Made by a program: the position numbers and the translations under genes | Shown here: one piece after another, positions 7,582 through 16,098 of the stretch | Layout: the number at the start of each line of letters is the position of its first letter | How positions within the stretch are numbered: position 1 is the stretch's first letter | From: Lachnospiraceae bacterium | Lineage (GTDB): Bacteria > Bacillota > Clostridia > Lachnospirales > Lachnospiraceae | Direction: 5' to 3' | NCBI GenBank assembly: GCA_021199655.1 | Contig: JAJQHQ010000046.1 | Span: forward strand, 11,931-45,265 | DNA: 33,335 bases | The notes under the pieces: generated by a model | What the model was told of the DNA's origin: nothing | Database searches by the model: none | The model's input: only the letters and a program-made list of their open reading frames with translations

Positions 7582-8784
7582 TCAGCACTTTACTTCTTCC
7601 CAGAAGCTCTTGCCGTCCAAGCTCTCCGGAATGCCGAACATCTCCAGCACGGTCGCGGCAATATCCGCAAAGCTGCTCCTGGTGCCGATGGAAACGCCCG
7701 GCCGCACGCTTTTGCCGTACAGAAGCATCGGCACGTATTCGCGCGAGTGATCCGTGCCCGGAAATCCGGGATCACAGCCATGGTCAGCAGTGATCAGCAC
7801 GACATCGTCATCGTTTAATTTCTCCATCATCTGCCCCAGCTGCCGGTCAAAAAGCGTCGCAGCAGCCGCATAGCCGTCGATGTCGTTGCGGTGCCCGTAA
7901 AGCATGTCAAAATCCACCAGATTCACAAAGCAGAGCCCCGTGAAGTCCTCATCCATCAGAGCAAGCGTCTTGTTCATACCGTCCTCATTGTCTGAGATCG
8001 GCGTCGTGTGCGCGATGCCCTGCCCCGCAAAAATATCGTTGATCTTTCCAACCCCGTACGTATCAAAGCCGTGCTCCGTAAGGCTCACGAGCATCGTGCG
8101 CTTCGGCGGGATGAGTGAAAAATCATGACGATTCCTGGTCCTCGTAAAGTCCGAAGCATTCGTTCCCGCAAAGGGCCGCGCGATCACACGTCCTACGCCA
8201 TGCTTTCCCTGCAGGATCGCGCGCGCCTTGCGGCAGTCCTCATACAGCTCTTCGAGCGGAACGACCCCTTCATGCGCCGCAATCTGAAACACGCTGTCTG
8301 CCGAAGTGTATACGATCAGATCTCCGGTCCTCATATGCTCCTCGCCGTAATCGCGGATCACATCCGTGCCGGAATACGGCTGATTGCAGAGCACACCGCG
8401 CCCGGTCTGCTCCCGGAACGGTGCAAGCACTTCCTCCGGAAACCCATCCGGATACACCGGCATCGGCTCCGGTGAGATCATACCGGCGATCTCCCAGTGT
8501 CCGATGGTGGTATCCTTGCCCATCGAGCTCTCCCGCAGCCGTCCGTAAGCGGCAATCGGAGATTCCATAGCAGCCGCGCAGCGCGCAGCATTCTTCGCAT
8601 CACGGCAGGTCACGCCGTCAATATTAAACATCCCGAACCGCTCCAGGTTCGGCGTGTCATAACGGTCTGATCTTACGATGGATGCCAGTGTATTGGCACC
8701 AACATCCCCAAACAGGTCCGCATCCGGCTCATAGCCGATGCCGAAGCTGTCGAGGACAATGAGAAACACTCGTTTGATATCCAT
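7582..8784 (-). CDS. deoB: Phosphopentomutase
   Basis: Interconverts (deoxy)ribose 1-phosphate and 5-phosphate, connecting nucleoside phosphorolysis to the pentose phosphate pathway. The alkaline-phosphatase-fold metal sites are visible: VFLIVLDSFGIG with GANTLASI at the N-terminus, and ITADHGCDPGFPGTDHSREYVP near the C-terminus (Asp and His ligands of the two Mn ions). The central cap contains the GKDTTIGHWE segment carrying the phosphorylated Thr region. The 400-residue length is normal. The ATG has AAGGA six bases upstream. It lies 94 bp after deoD and 133 bp before cdd. Confidence 0.95.
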   Translation of the reverse strand: MDIKRVFLIVLDSFGIGYEPDADLFGDVGANTLASIVRSDRYDTPNLERFGMFNIDGVTCRDAKNAARCAAAMESPIAAYGRLRESSMGKDTTIGHWEIAGMISPEPMPVYPDGFPEEVLAPFREQTGRGVLCNQPYSGTDVIRDYGEEHMRTGDLIVYTSADSVFQIAAHEGVVPLEELYEDCRKARAILQGKHGVGRVIARPFAGTNASDFTRTRNRHDFSLIPPKRTMLVSLTEHGFDTYGVGKINDIFAGQGIAHTTPISDNEDGMNKTLALMDEDFTGLCFVNLVDFDMLYGHRNDIDGYAAAATLFDRQLGQMMEKLNDDDVVLITADHGCDPGFPGTDHSREYVPMLLYGKSVRPGVSIGTRSSFADIAATVLEMFGIPESLDGKSFWEEVKC

Positions 8785-8878
8785 GCGACATCCTTCCTCT
8801 CTGAACCCTTATATTTCTCTAAAAATTCCTTTCTGCTTAGCCGAAAAAGCCGCAGACAGCTCACTTTCGGTGTTCTTT

Positions 8879-9586
8879 TTATGCGATCTCCATCGCAACC
8901 TTCACCATATCGTTGAAGCTGGTCTGGCGCTCCTCGGAAGTCGTCTCTTCGCCGGTCACCATGCTGTCTGAGATCGTGCAGATCGCCAGCGCATTCTTTC
9001 CGGCACGGGCCGCATTCATATAGAGTGCTGCCGCCTCCATTTCGACAGCCAGCGCACCCATCTTCTGCCATTTCTCTGTCGTCGGGCGGTCACTGTAAAA
9101 GACATCTGCCGAAACCAGATTGCCGACGCGGTAATTCACGCCCATTGCCTCGGCTGCCGCCACCGCGTTTTTCAGCAGCTCAAAAGATGCGATCGGTGCG
9201 AATGTACCCGGCAGTTCAAACTGCGCCGCATAGTTGGAATCCGTGCAGGCGCCCATCCCCAACACCAGATCACGAATCTTCAGATCCGGCTGCAATGCCC
9301 CGGCCGTGCCGATGCGGATAATATTTTCTACATTATAAAAATGAAACAGTTCATAGGAATAAATGCCGATCGACGGCATTCCCATGCCGCTCGCCATCAC
9401 GGATACCCTTTTCCCCTGATACAGGCCGGTGTAGCCATTGACGCCGCGGACGTTGTTTACCAGTACTGCGTCCTCCAGAAACGTCTCCGCAATATGCTTC
9501 GCACGCAGCGGATCTCCCGGCATCAGCACTGTCCTTGCAAAATCTCCCGGTTCTGCCGCAATGTGCGGGGTAGGTGTCTGACTCAT
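8879..9586 (-). CDS. deoD: Purine-nucleoside phosphorylase, DeoD type
   Basis: Cleaves purine (deoxy)nucleosides with phosphate to the base and (deoxy)ribose 1-phosphate. The sequence matches the small hexameric class: MPGDPLRAK near the N-terminus (phosphate site), SGMGMPSIGIYSYEL, RIGTAGAL, VEMEAAALY (ribose site) and ISDS, whose Asp contacts the purine N7. The start is ATG 9586 (MSQTPTPH), with GGAGG seven bases upstream. An in-frame earlier start at 9625 would place the ribosome site inside the gene. The 235-residue length is typical. It is the first gene of the salvage cluster, with a 500-bp AT-rich region upstream. Confidence 0.95.
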   Translation of the reverse strand: MSQTPTPHIAAEPGDFARTVLMPGDPLRAKHIAETFLEDAVLVNNVRGVNGYTGLYQGKRVSVMASGMGMPSIGIYSYELFHFYNVENIIRIGTAGALQPDLKIRDLVLGMGACTDSNYAAQFELPGTFAPIASFELLKNAVAAAEAMGVNYRVGNLVSADVFYSDRPTTEKWQKMGALAVEMEAAALYMNAARAGKNALAICTISDSMVTGEETTSEERQTSFNDMVKVAMEIA

Positions 9587-10097
9587 AATTAGTTCCTCCT
9601 TAATTTTTTTATGTTTTATCAGCAAAAGGGGATGATACTACGGATTCCTCCGCATTTCGCACTTTCGCCCTTGTATCTTTATATTAGATATTAGCATTTT
9701 TTACATATCTTTTTCTATCTCAGTTTATCACTATATGTGCATAACAGACAACTGTTTTTTTAATTTTAGGCGATTTTATGTCATTTTAACTATGTTTTTA
9801 CTTTTTGTTCATACTTTATTCATATTTCACTGTTATGATGCTATCAGATTCAAACAGGAAGCGCCATAAAACATCAGATGGAAAGCTTCCCTGAAAATCG
9901 ACAGACAGATAAATTTTTTCATAATAGCCCTCGGTATGCCAGATGCCGGGGGCACTCCTCATTTTATACGATAATATTAGAGCCGAAAGCCCGGAATCGG
10001 GCGCTTGTGCTTAGATTCAAGCCTTAATACCCCGTTAAGACATGAGGAAACACAAAGTGCGGAGAAATCCGCAGGCATTATCACGTTATGAGCGTTT
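9587..10097. other. Intergenic region with several hairpins, no gene
   Basis: The part next to deoD (9,650-9,840) is very AT-rich and should hold the salvage promoter, but I see no hexamer pair I would trust. Read leftward, a GATAC/GTATC arm pair (about 9633-9676) encloses CGGA/TCCG and could be a leader structure. Nearer the TPR gene are GCCCTCGG/CCGGGGGC (about 9929-9954), GCCCG/CGGGC (about 9991-10004) and TGCGGA/TCCGCA (about 10058-10073). Any of the last three could end the TPR transcript, though none has a long T tract. I recognise no known riboswitch here. Confidence 0.4.
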
Positions 10098-11201
10098 TCA
10101 GCTCCGCGTCTGCAGGAAAGCCCACTCTTTCTGCCCCGCCTCATCGCTCGGATAGTTCTGCACATATACTTCTGCTTTTGCCGCTGCTGTCGCGTAATCC
10201 AGCTTTTTTTCATACGCAACGATCTCATTGAAGTACAGCTCCTGCTTTCCGTCTGTCCCGTCAAGAGCAAGGCCAAGGCTGATATAGGACAGCGCAGTAT
10301 CATAATTTCCCTGCTGGATCGCACACATTGCGAGCCCGTTATAGCATTCCGTGCTCTCCCCGAACTCCTCCTGAATCTGCTGATAAACGGCAAGCGCGTG
10401 CGTGTAATCCTCCTGCGCCAGATACACTTTGCCGATCAGATACATGGCCGGCTCATAGCTCTCCTCCACCGGGCCGATCAGCATCTGCTGTGCCTCGTCA
10501 TAATTTCCAAGGTAATAATAAATTCGTCCCTGATTATAATAATATTCGGTGTCGTCGCCTTTCAGACTCTGCGCCGCCTGCAGATAGGCCACGCCAACCG
10601 CTGAAAGATTCGCGTTGTCATAGCTCTCGTAAATATTCAGATACAGATCGTAGTCACCGGAATCCAGAGCCACCGCCGCGTCAAAATCCGCGGCTGCTTC
10701 CTCCGTCTGCCCTTCGGTCAGATAGCTTGCTCCCCTTAAAAAATATGCGTCCGCATTCCCGTCCTCAGAGTCCTCCAGAAGAGCCGTACAGGTATCGATC
10801 ACATCTTCATAATTACCCAGACGGTACTGTGCCGTAGCCAGATACAGGCGAATATCCTCCGTATTGGAGGGCATACGGCTGTCTGCATTGGCGAGTGCTT
10901 CCGTAAACGCCTCCGCTGCGCTCTCATATTCCCCCAGTCCCATATAGGCAAGGCCAAGTCCGCGATACGCCAGCATCTGCTGCTCTCCCGCATCGATTGC
11001 TTCCTCAAAAAGCTCCTGCGCTTCACTGTAGCTGCCTTCCTCCAGAGCAGCCAGACCCGCCACCGTATTTTCCCCGGTCGCGCTGCCCATCGCACAGCCG
11101 CCCGCAAATATAGCGAGCAGCATCACCGCCGCGCAGGCTGATGCGCGGAATTTTATCCTGTTCGTTAATCTTGTTGAACAATGCATGCTGTTTTCCCTCA
11201 T
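10098..11201 (-). CDS. Tetratricopeptide-repeat lipoprotein
   Basis: The 367-residue protein begins with a basic stretch and the hydrophobic segment ACAAVMLLAIFAGGC, a lipobox ending in Cys, so it should be lipidated and held on the outside of the membrane. The rest is a run of about seven to eight TPR-like units, with repeated pairs such as GLGLAYMGLGEYESAAEAF, YYNQGRIYYYLGNYDEA and CYNGLAMCAIQQGNYDTAL. TPR arrays bind other proteins, and the partner cannot be told from sequence. I start at ATG 11201 (MREN), with AGGGGA about eight bases upstream. The 88 upstream in-frame codons run through palindromes and are not credible. It is monocistronic and divergent from mscS. Confidence 0.85.
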   Translation of the reverse strand: MRENSMHCSTRLTNRIKFRASACAAVMLLAIFAGGCAMGSATGENTVAGLAALEEGSYSEAQELFEEAIDAGEQQMLAYRGLGLAYMGLGEYESAAEAFTEALANADSRMPSNTEDIRLYLATAQYRLGNYEDVIDTCTALLEDSEDGNADAYFLRGASYLTEGQTEEAAADFDAAVALDSGDYDLYLNIYESYDNANLSAVGVAYLQAAQSLKGDDTEYYYNQGRIYYYLGNYDEAQQMLIGPVEESYEPAMYLIGKVYLAQEDYTHALAVYQQIQEEFGESTECYNGLAMCAIQQGNYDTALSYISLGLALDGTDGKQELYFNEIVAYEKKLDYATAAAKAEVYVQNYPSDEAGQKEWAFLQTRS

Positions 11202-11233
11202 CAATATTTCCCCTGATTTGTTGCTGTTGTACT

Positions 11234-11446
11234 GTCCTGAACAGCAAGCCGCAGACCGCCTGCCATGCAGGCTATATGCCGCTATCGCGTCATATTCTCC
11301 GCTGCCGCTCCGGTCGGTGCTAAACGAGCGCCACTGGCGCTCAGCACCTGTGGCTGATGGGCGTCCCGCCCATCCCAAAATGAAAATACTGTCTTTAGCA
11401 GATAAATCTGCACAGCCAGTCTTTTCATTTTGTTGCTGTTCAGGAC
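11234..11446. repeat. Compound hairpin element, copy 2, bounded by 14-bp inverted repeats
   Basis: The ends GTCCTGAACAGCAA (11234-11247) and TTGCTGTTCAGGAC (11433-11446) are perfect inverted repeats 213 bp apart. Inside are H1 (11316-11348: GGTGCT, bulge AAAC, GAGCGCC, loop ACT, GGCGCTC, AGCACC), H2 (11356-11374: GATGGGCG, TCC, CGCCCATC) and H3 (11376-11432: arms of 11 bases, CAAAATGAAAA/TTTTCATTTTG, enclosing ACTG/CAGT and GCAGA/TCTGC). H1 matches the cdd-pdp copy with compensatory changes. The element fills the gap between the TPR gene and mscS, with no ORF of its own. It resembles a non-autonomous palindromic repeat; a structured RNA is the other option. Confidence 0.65.
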
Positions 11447-11493
11447 TTTTAATACATCTTAGCACAGCTGAAAAAATTAGTAAAGTTTAAAGG

Positions 11494-11521
11494 TTGCAAT
11501 GCACCTGTTTTCTGCTATAAT
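11494..11521 (+). promoter_or_regulatory. Promoter of mscS-cobO
   Basis: TTGCAA (11494-11499), a 16-bp spacer, then TATAAT (11516-11521), with TGC directly before it as an extended -10. The predicted start is near 11528, about 30 bases before the mscS start codon, which has AAGGAG nine bases upstream. Confidence 0.65.
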
Positions 11522-11559
11522 CCATTCAGTATGTTATGTATGCTAAGGAGCCGATTTAC

Positions 11560-12405
11560 ATGTTCATGAACTGGTTTTACAGCCTGCAGGACTACATCAG
11601 CAGCTCCGTGCCGCTCGTTGTGGCATTTTTGCTGAAAGTACTGCTGTGCATTGTCGTTTATCTGATTGGAAGAAAAGTAATCGCCTGGGCGGTAAACGCG
11701 TTCCGGAAGATGCTCACGAGCACGAAAATGCAGGCCGGAGCAGTCACGTTCTCCTGCTCGATGTGCAAAATTCTGCTGTACTGCGTTCTGGTGCTCTGGA
11801 TCGGCATGCAGTTTGGTGTGACGGAAGCCTCTGTTGCGGCCCTCGTGGCATCCGCCGGCGTCGCAATTGGCCTGGCATTTCAGGGCGGCCTGTCCAATCT
11901 GGCCGGCGGATTTATGATCCTCGTCTTTCAGCCGTTCCACGTCGGCGATTATATCATCACGCAGGGGATGGAAGGCACGGTGCAGAAGATTGAGATCATG
12001 TACACCACGCTTCTGACGACCGATACCCGGCGCGTCATCGTTCCCAACGGCACGCTTGCCGACAATGTCATGGTCAATGTCACTGCCGCCAACCGGCGCA
12101 AGCTTGAGGTCAAAGCTTCCATTTCCTATGAGGACAGTCTGGAGGCGGCCAAAAAGGTGCTGGAGGAGCTGATTGAGGAAAATCCGGATGTCCTGCACGA
12201 AGAAGAGCACCTCGTCTTTGTCTCGGAGCTGGGGGACAATGGTGTCGTGCTGGGACTGCGCTGCTGGGTACCTACGGATCAATATTATCCGGTGCTCTGG
12301 TGGATGAACGAGCGCATTAAGCTCCGCTTTGATGAAGCAGGTCTGCACATTCCCTATCCGCAGATGGATGTGCATATGTGCGGAAACGACAATCAGATAA
12401 AGTAG
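11560..12405 (+). CDS. mscS: Small-conductance mechanosensitive channel, MscS family
   Basis: Inner-membrane channel that opens when membrane tension rises and releases solutes after osmotic downshock. Three hydrophobic segments are visible, at about residues 17-40, 65-87 and 91-125. The last is the pore helix, rich in Gly and Ala (ALVASAGVAIGLAFQGGLSN), and is followed by FQPFHVGDYI, the family's beta-domain entry. The 281-residue length and C-terminal alpha/beta vestibule match the compact E. coli MscS type. ATG 11560 has AAGGAG nine bases upstream; the in-frame codon at 11536 has none. cobO follows 28 bp later on the same strand. Confidence 0.93.
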   Translation: MFMNWFYSLQDYISSSVPLVVAFLLKVLLCIVVYLIGRKVIAWAVNAFRKMLTSTKMQAGAVTFSCSMCKILLYCVLVLWIGMQFGVTEASVAALVASAGVAIGLAFQGGLSNLAGGFMILVFQPFHVGDYIITQGMEGTVQKIEIMYTTLLTTDTRRVIVPNGTLADNVMVNVTAANRRKLEVKASISYEDSLEAAKKVLEELIEENPDVLHEEEHLVFVSELGDNGVVLGLRCWVPTDQYYPVLWWMNERIKLRFDEAGLHIPYPQMDVHMCGNDNQIK

Positions 12406-12433
12406 TGTATAGTTCAGAAAGGAGTTCTCAAAT

Positions 12434-12985
12434 ATGGAAAACCAGACACCCCAACATAAAGAAACCGGCCTCGTCCACATTTACTGCGGCGACGGCAAGG
12501 GAAAGACCACGACCGGTATGGGCTTATGCGCCCGCGCGGCCGGATACGGTCTGCGTGTTCTGATCTATCAGTTCATGAAAAACAATTCCACCAGTGAACG
12601 AAATGTTCTGAAGCTCTCTGAGAATATCACCATCGTGGACGGACTGACGCAAGAAAAATTCAGTTTTCAGATGACATCTCAGGAAAAGGCGGAAAGGAAA
12701 TCGTATTACGAAAATCAGCTGCGGGCGGTCACGCAAAAGGCTGTTGATGAAAATTATGACGTGCTTTTTCTTGATGAAGCCATCTATACCATCCGCGCCG
12801 GGCTGCTCGATGAAGCACTGCTTCTTGAATTTCTGAAAAAAAAGCCCGCGCAGCTCGAAGTGATCCTGACCGGCCAGGGGCCAAGCGAGGCACTGATCGA
12901 GTGCGCGGACTATGTCTCTGAAATTCGAAAGGTAAAGCATCCGTTTGACAAAGGGCTGCGGGCGCGGAAGGGAATTGAAAGCTGA
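12434..12985 (+). CDS. cobO: Cob(I)yrinic acid a,c-diamide adenosyltransferase (CobO/CobA/BtuR type)
   Basis: Adds the 5'-deoxyadenosyl group of ATP to cob(I)alamin or its corrinoid precursors, giving adenosylcobalamin. The ATP loop is HIYCGDGKGKTTTGMGLCAR (residues 15-34), characteristic of this family. VLFLDEAIYTIRAGLL provides the Walker-B-like strand, and LEVILTGQGPSEALIECADYVSE is the usual C-terminal part, ending in HPFDKGLRARKGIES. 183 residues is normal. The start has AAAGGAG nine bases upstream. No other cobalamin genes are nearby, so this is probably used for salvage. It shares the mscS promoter. Confidence 0.93.
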   Translation: MENQTPQHKETGLVHIYCGDGKGKTTTGMGLCARAAGYGLRVLIYQFMKNNSTSERNVLKLSENITIVDGLTQEKFSFQMTSQEKAERKSYYENQLRAVTQKAVDENYDVLFLDEAIYTIRAGLLDEALLLEFLKKKPAQLEVILTGQGPSEALIECADYVSEIRKVKHPFDKGLRARKGIES

Positions 12986-12999
12986 ATTATAATCCATTG

Positions 13000-13024
13000 T
13001 AACTGTTTAATACTTTCACAGTTA
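13000..13024. repeat. 25-bp dispersed quasi-palindrome, copy D
   Basis: Reads TAACTGTTTAATACT then TTCACAGTTA, the most diverged core but with perfect 8-base complementary ends. It lies 15 bp after cobO, in a convergent gap. Confidence 0.75.
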
Positions 13025-13026
13025 CA

Positions 13027-13115
13027 AGGAAAAGTCCATTTAGAATCGCTGCGCGATGGGACTTTTCCTGGTCTAGGCTCTTCATCATACGTACTTCGCA
13101 GCAAGTGCGAAGTAC
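13027..13115. terminator. Pair of perfect hairpins between converging genes
   Basis: AGGAAAAGTCC (13027-13037) pairs with GGACTTTTCCT (13059-13069) and encloses ATCGC/GCGAT. A second stem, GTACTTCGCA/TGCGAAGTAC (13091-13100 with 13106-13115), has a 5-base loop. They separate cobO (rightward) from the hydroxyacid dehydrogenase (leftward), so they probably block read-through both ways. Neither is followed by a clear T tract, so the terminator role is inferred from position. Confidence 0.45.
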
Positions 13116-13127
13116 TGTATTGAATAA

Positions 13128-14180
13128 TCACAATCCATTCACAATATTCGCGGGCCGTTCTCCGCGGCTGACCCGTTCAAATGCGGTCCAGATGTTGCGG
13201 TGTCCTTTTCGGAATACTCCCGTCGTTACCCCGCCGATGTGCGGGGAAAACAAAAGGCGGCTCTCCGCTTCCACGGACAGTCCAAGCAGAGGGTGGTCGG
13301 CTGTGACCGGCTCCGGTGCCACTGTGTCCAGTCCCGCTCCGGCGATCCAGCCTTCGTTAAGCGCCCGTCCCAATGCTTCATTGTCGACCATCTCTCCACG
13401 CGCCGTGTTGATCAGCAGTGCGTTCGGACGCATCGCCCGCAGGAAAGCCTCATCAACCATCCCGACCGTGTCCGGCGTCACCGGAACATGGATGCTGATA
13501 ATGTCGCAGGCGGAAAGCATTTCCTGCCGCTCCATCCAGCTCACGTGATAGTTCGCCTCATCCTCCGCTGATTTTCGGTGAGTGGCATTATAGAACACCT
13601 CGCATCCAAACGGCTCCAGTCTTTTTGCCACAGCTTTCGCGATATCGCCAAAACCGATCAGACCGATGCGGCACTCGCCAAGCTCTGTAATCCCGTTTAC
13701 CATCATCGATTCTTTACGCAGAATCTGTTCTCCTGCGCGGACCGCCCGGTCGCCCGCCGTTACATCCCGCAACAGTCCCAGCATCAGCAGGATGGTCTGC
13801 TCCGCCACCGCGTCCGCATTCACGCCCCGGTTGTTGCAGACATAAATGCCTCTTTTTGCCGCGGCCGCGCAGTCAATGCCATTGTAAGCCACGCCCTCCG
13901 AGTGAATGATCTTTAAATCCGGCAGCTGCGCGATCAGGCTCTCCGGCACTTTCGCGATTGCATCCGCCGCCAGAAACTGCGCGTCCCGCGCCTCCAGAAG
14001 CCGCTGCTGTGTGGCATTCATTGAGATGGTCTGTTCCGATAATTTCTGTCCGGGCTGTCCCGAAAGTGCCTGTCCGACTTCCTCCATCGTCAGATATATT
14101 TTTTCGACTGCGTTCGCAAACTCCGTATTCGGATAAAATTTCTCAAAACGTTCCCGGTTTCCTATTAATATTGCTTTCAT
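13128..14180 (-). CDS. D-isomer-specific 2-hydroxyacid dehydrogenase
   Basis: NAD-dependent reduction of a 2-oxo acid, or oxidation of a D-2-hydroxy acid. The Rossmann part shows GLIGFGDIAKAVAKRL, and the catalytic triad segments are INTARGEMVD (Arg), APEPVTADHPL (Glu) and FSPHIGG (His). It resembles the phosphoglycerate/glyoxylate dehydrogenase branch more than lactate dehydrogenases; the substrate is not readable. I take ATG 14180 (MKAILIGN), with AGGGGG nine bases upstream, giving 350 residues. The N-terminal substrate domain is complete. It converges on cobO and follows the AAA-ATPase gene on the same strand at 139 bp, with copy E of the dispersed repeat between. Confidence 0.88.
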   Translation of the reverse strand: MKAILIGNRERFEKFYPNTEFANAVEKIYLTMEEVGQALSGQPGQKLSEQTISMNATQQRLLEARDAQFLAADAIAKVPESLIAQLPDLKIIHSEGVAYNGIDCAAAAKRGIYVCNNRGVNADAVAEQTILLMLGLLRDVTAGDRAVRAGEQILRKESMMVNGITELGECRIGLIGFGDIAKAVAKRLEPFGCEVFYNATHRKSAEDEANYHVSWMERQEMLSACDIISIHVPVTPDTVGMVDEAFLRAMRPNALLINTARGEMVDNEALGRALNEGWIAGAGLDTVAPEPVTADHPLLGLSVEAESRLLFSPHIGGVTTGVFRKGHRNIWTAFERVSRGERPANIVNGL

Positions 14181-14239
14181 GAAACCATGCCCCCTTGCAT
14201 CTTCGGAGATTTTCATCTCTGTCATTTCCCATTCTTTCG

Positions 14240-14264
14240 CAACTGTTCCGTACCTTCACAGTTA
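14240..14264. repeat. 25-bp dispersed quasi-palindrome, copy E
   Basis: Reads CAACTGTTCCGTACC then TTCACAGTTA. It lies about 60 bp before the start of the hydroxyacid dehydrogenase and 55 bp after the AAA-ATPase gene, in the usual orientation. Confidence 0.75.
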
Positions 14265-14319
14265 TACTTTTCTTTATATTTTCGGCTCCATCAGCCTTTA
14301 TATAATCGATTCACCGTGA

Positions 14320-16005
14320 TCAATGACCGGCGCTCCCGATCAACACTTCTTTTCCTTTGAAAGCAAACCCATACTTCCGAACTTTTGTGACTCCTCTTGC
14401 TTTCAGATCCGCCTCATATTTTTTGTCCTCGATCTGGTCAAGGGCGCGCTTTATCGTATCCTCCAGTGTCTCCTCTTTCTGAGGATCAAACACTTTAAAC
14501 TCAATGACGATACCATCCTTCACTTTATCCTTTGGCTCAATGCAGACATCATATCGTCCGAACCCGCTCTCTCTGTTTGACGTCAGGATGTGCGTGCGGT
14601 ACAGGTCCGCAATGATTCCAAGTGTGAAGCCGTGATAAAACTGTTCCGCCTTTTCACTCTCAGTAGAATGGCTTCCCACATCAAAATAGCTGAACGTATA
14701 CAACGTTACCTTTTGCAGATAACGCTGCATTCCCTCCAGATTCCCGCAAAGCAGCATACGGATGAACTCCGTATATTCATCATAAGATTCAGAAAACCAT
14801 TTTTTTACCAGCTTGTACAATGCTTCCCGCACTTCATAATTTGTCAGGGAAATTTCATACCCTTCCTCTGTTCGCTTTACCGTCTTTACATATCCTGTCG
14901 TCAAAAACCAGCTCCAGATGGTTTTCGAATCTCCGCGAAGCTCCGCGTAAGTAATAGACTCATCAATCTCGGTCTTTATGGTGCCACCTGCAAGAAGTAT
15001 CTCGAACTCATCCTTTACCTTGACAGAACCTTCTCTCACCAGTTTTCCAACCAGTGCATTCCCGCTGGTATTCATCCAGAAAGGCTTCAGGCATTTTTCA
15101 CTTAAGAAGTTCAGAATAGACCACGGATTGTATATCTCACTCTGGCTGCCAAACTGAAATCCATCATACCAGTATTTCACTTCCCCTTTTTTATCCGCCA
15201 GATCATAAGTCTCCAGTGCGGTGAACACTTCATCCTCCGTAAAGCCAAAACACGTCTGGTACATGTCTACTGTAGTCGTCACAACGCGAGGATTATTGAG
15301 GTCAGAAAAAATGGATTCCTGTGTAATCCTTGTAATACCTGTCATAAGGCCGCGGTCCAGATAAGGATTATCCTTAAAAGCAGCATGGAACATCCGCCGC
15401 GTGTATTCGATCGCCTCTTCCCAATAGCCCGCGGTGTATGCCTCCAGCATGGGTGTGTCATACTCGTCGATCAGAATCATAACCTTTTCGCCAAAATACT
15501 CGTACATGCACTTTGAGAGGAAACGGAAAGCATGCATACACTTCTCATCAGATGCACTTTCCTGTGACACTCTCAGGAATTCCTCTTTTTCCGCCGCCGA
15601 AAGTTTCTCCGATTCCAGCAAATAGGAGTGCCTGTCAAATAATTCGGCCAGCAGCATACGAATGACTGTTTTCATGCTTTCATAGCTCTTCTGTTTCACA
15701 TTTGCCAGACTGAAATTGATGACCGGATATCTGCCCTGCAGTTTACGAAGATTTTCATCTTCCCACACAGCCAGTCCCTGAAAAAGGCCGGAGCAGTCTG
15801 CATAACGGTTTGAGAAAAAGGTCTCCACCATACTCAGAGTCAGGGTTTTTCCAAATCTTCGTGGTCTCGTGATCAGCGTCACCTGATCCGCGCTCTCATA
15901 CCAGTCTCTGATAAAATAAGTCTTATCAACATAAAATACATTCCTGTTTATCATATCTGAAAAATCCGTGATTCCAAGAGCAACCTTTTTCTTCGAGGAT
16001 TCCAT
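14320..16005 (-). CDS. AAA-ATPase-like protein with C-terminal PD-(D/E)XK nuclease domain
   Basis: The 561-residue protein belongs to the family seen in many copies in Bacteroides and Clostridia (predicted AAA-ATPase plus DUF1703). The N-terminus has the family signature GITDFSDMINRNVFYVDKT. The ATP loop reads RPRRFGKT (47-54) and Walker B reads ILIDEYDTP (177-185). The C-terminus has a nuclease-like core, with Asp in YDVCIEPKD and the EFK of IVIEFKVFD. The cellular role is not established; defence and mobile-element links have been suggested for relatives. ATG 16005 has GGAGG seven bases upstream, which decides against the codon at 16029. It stands alone between two hydroxyacid dehydrogenases. 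Confidence 0.85.
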   Translation of the reverse strand: MESSKKKVALGITDFSDMINRNVFYVDKTYFIRDWYESADQVTLITRPRRFGKTLTLSMVETFFSNRYADCSGLFQGLAVWEDENLRKLQGRYPVINFSLANVKQKSYESMKTVIRMLLAELFDRHSYLLESEKLSAAEKEEFLRVSQESASDEKCMHAFRFLSKCMYEYFGEKVMILIDEYDTPMLEAYTAGYWEEAIEYTRRMFHAAFKDNPYLDRGLMTGITRITQESIFSDLNNPRVVTTTVDMYQTCFGFTEDEVFTALETYDLADKKGEVKYWYDGFQFGSQSEIYNPWSILNFLSEKCLKPFWMNTSGNALVGKLVREGSVKVKDEFEILLAGGTIKTEIDESITYAELRGDSKTIWSWFLTTGYVKTVKRTEEGYEISLTNYEVREALYKLVKKWFSESYDEYTEFIRMLLCGNLEGMQRYLQKVTLYTFSYFDVGSHSTESEKAEQFYHGFTLGIIADLYRTHILTSNRESGFGRYDVCIEPKDKVKDGIVIEFKVFDPQKEETLEDTIKRALDQIEDKKYEADLKARGVTKVRKYGFAFKGKEVLIGSAGH

Positions 16006-16098
16006 AGAACAGCCTCCTTCCCCCGGCACACGTCCCTGCTGTCATGTATGTTATGATTATACACAGCCCCAAAGCAAAAAACAACCGCTGTTTTCAGT

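Noticed and set aside
9977-10393. 138-codon minus-strand frame overlapping the TPR gene
   Set aside because: Out of frame with the lipoprotein, with Arg/Ser-rich shadow composition and no repeat pattern of its own.
11202-11465. 88-codon upstream extension of the TPR protein
   Set aside because: It would put a lipoprotein signal in the middle of the protein and runs through the compound hairpin element; ATG 11201 has a ribosome site.
11515-12480. 321-codon open frame on the minus strand opposite mscS
   Set aside because: It is the antisense of a well-supported channel gene, is rich in His and Arg as such shadows are, and has no family pattern.
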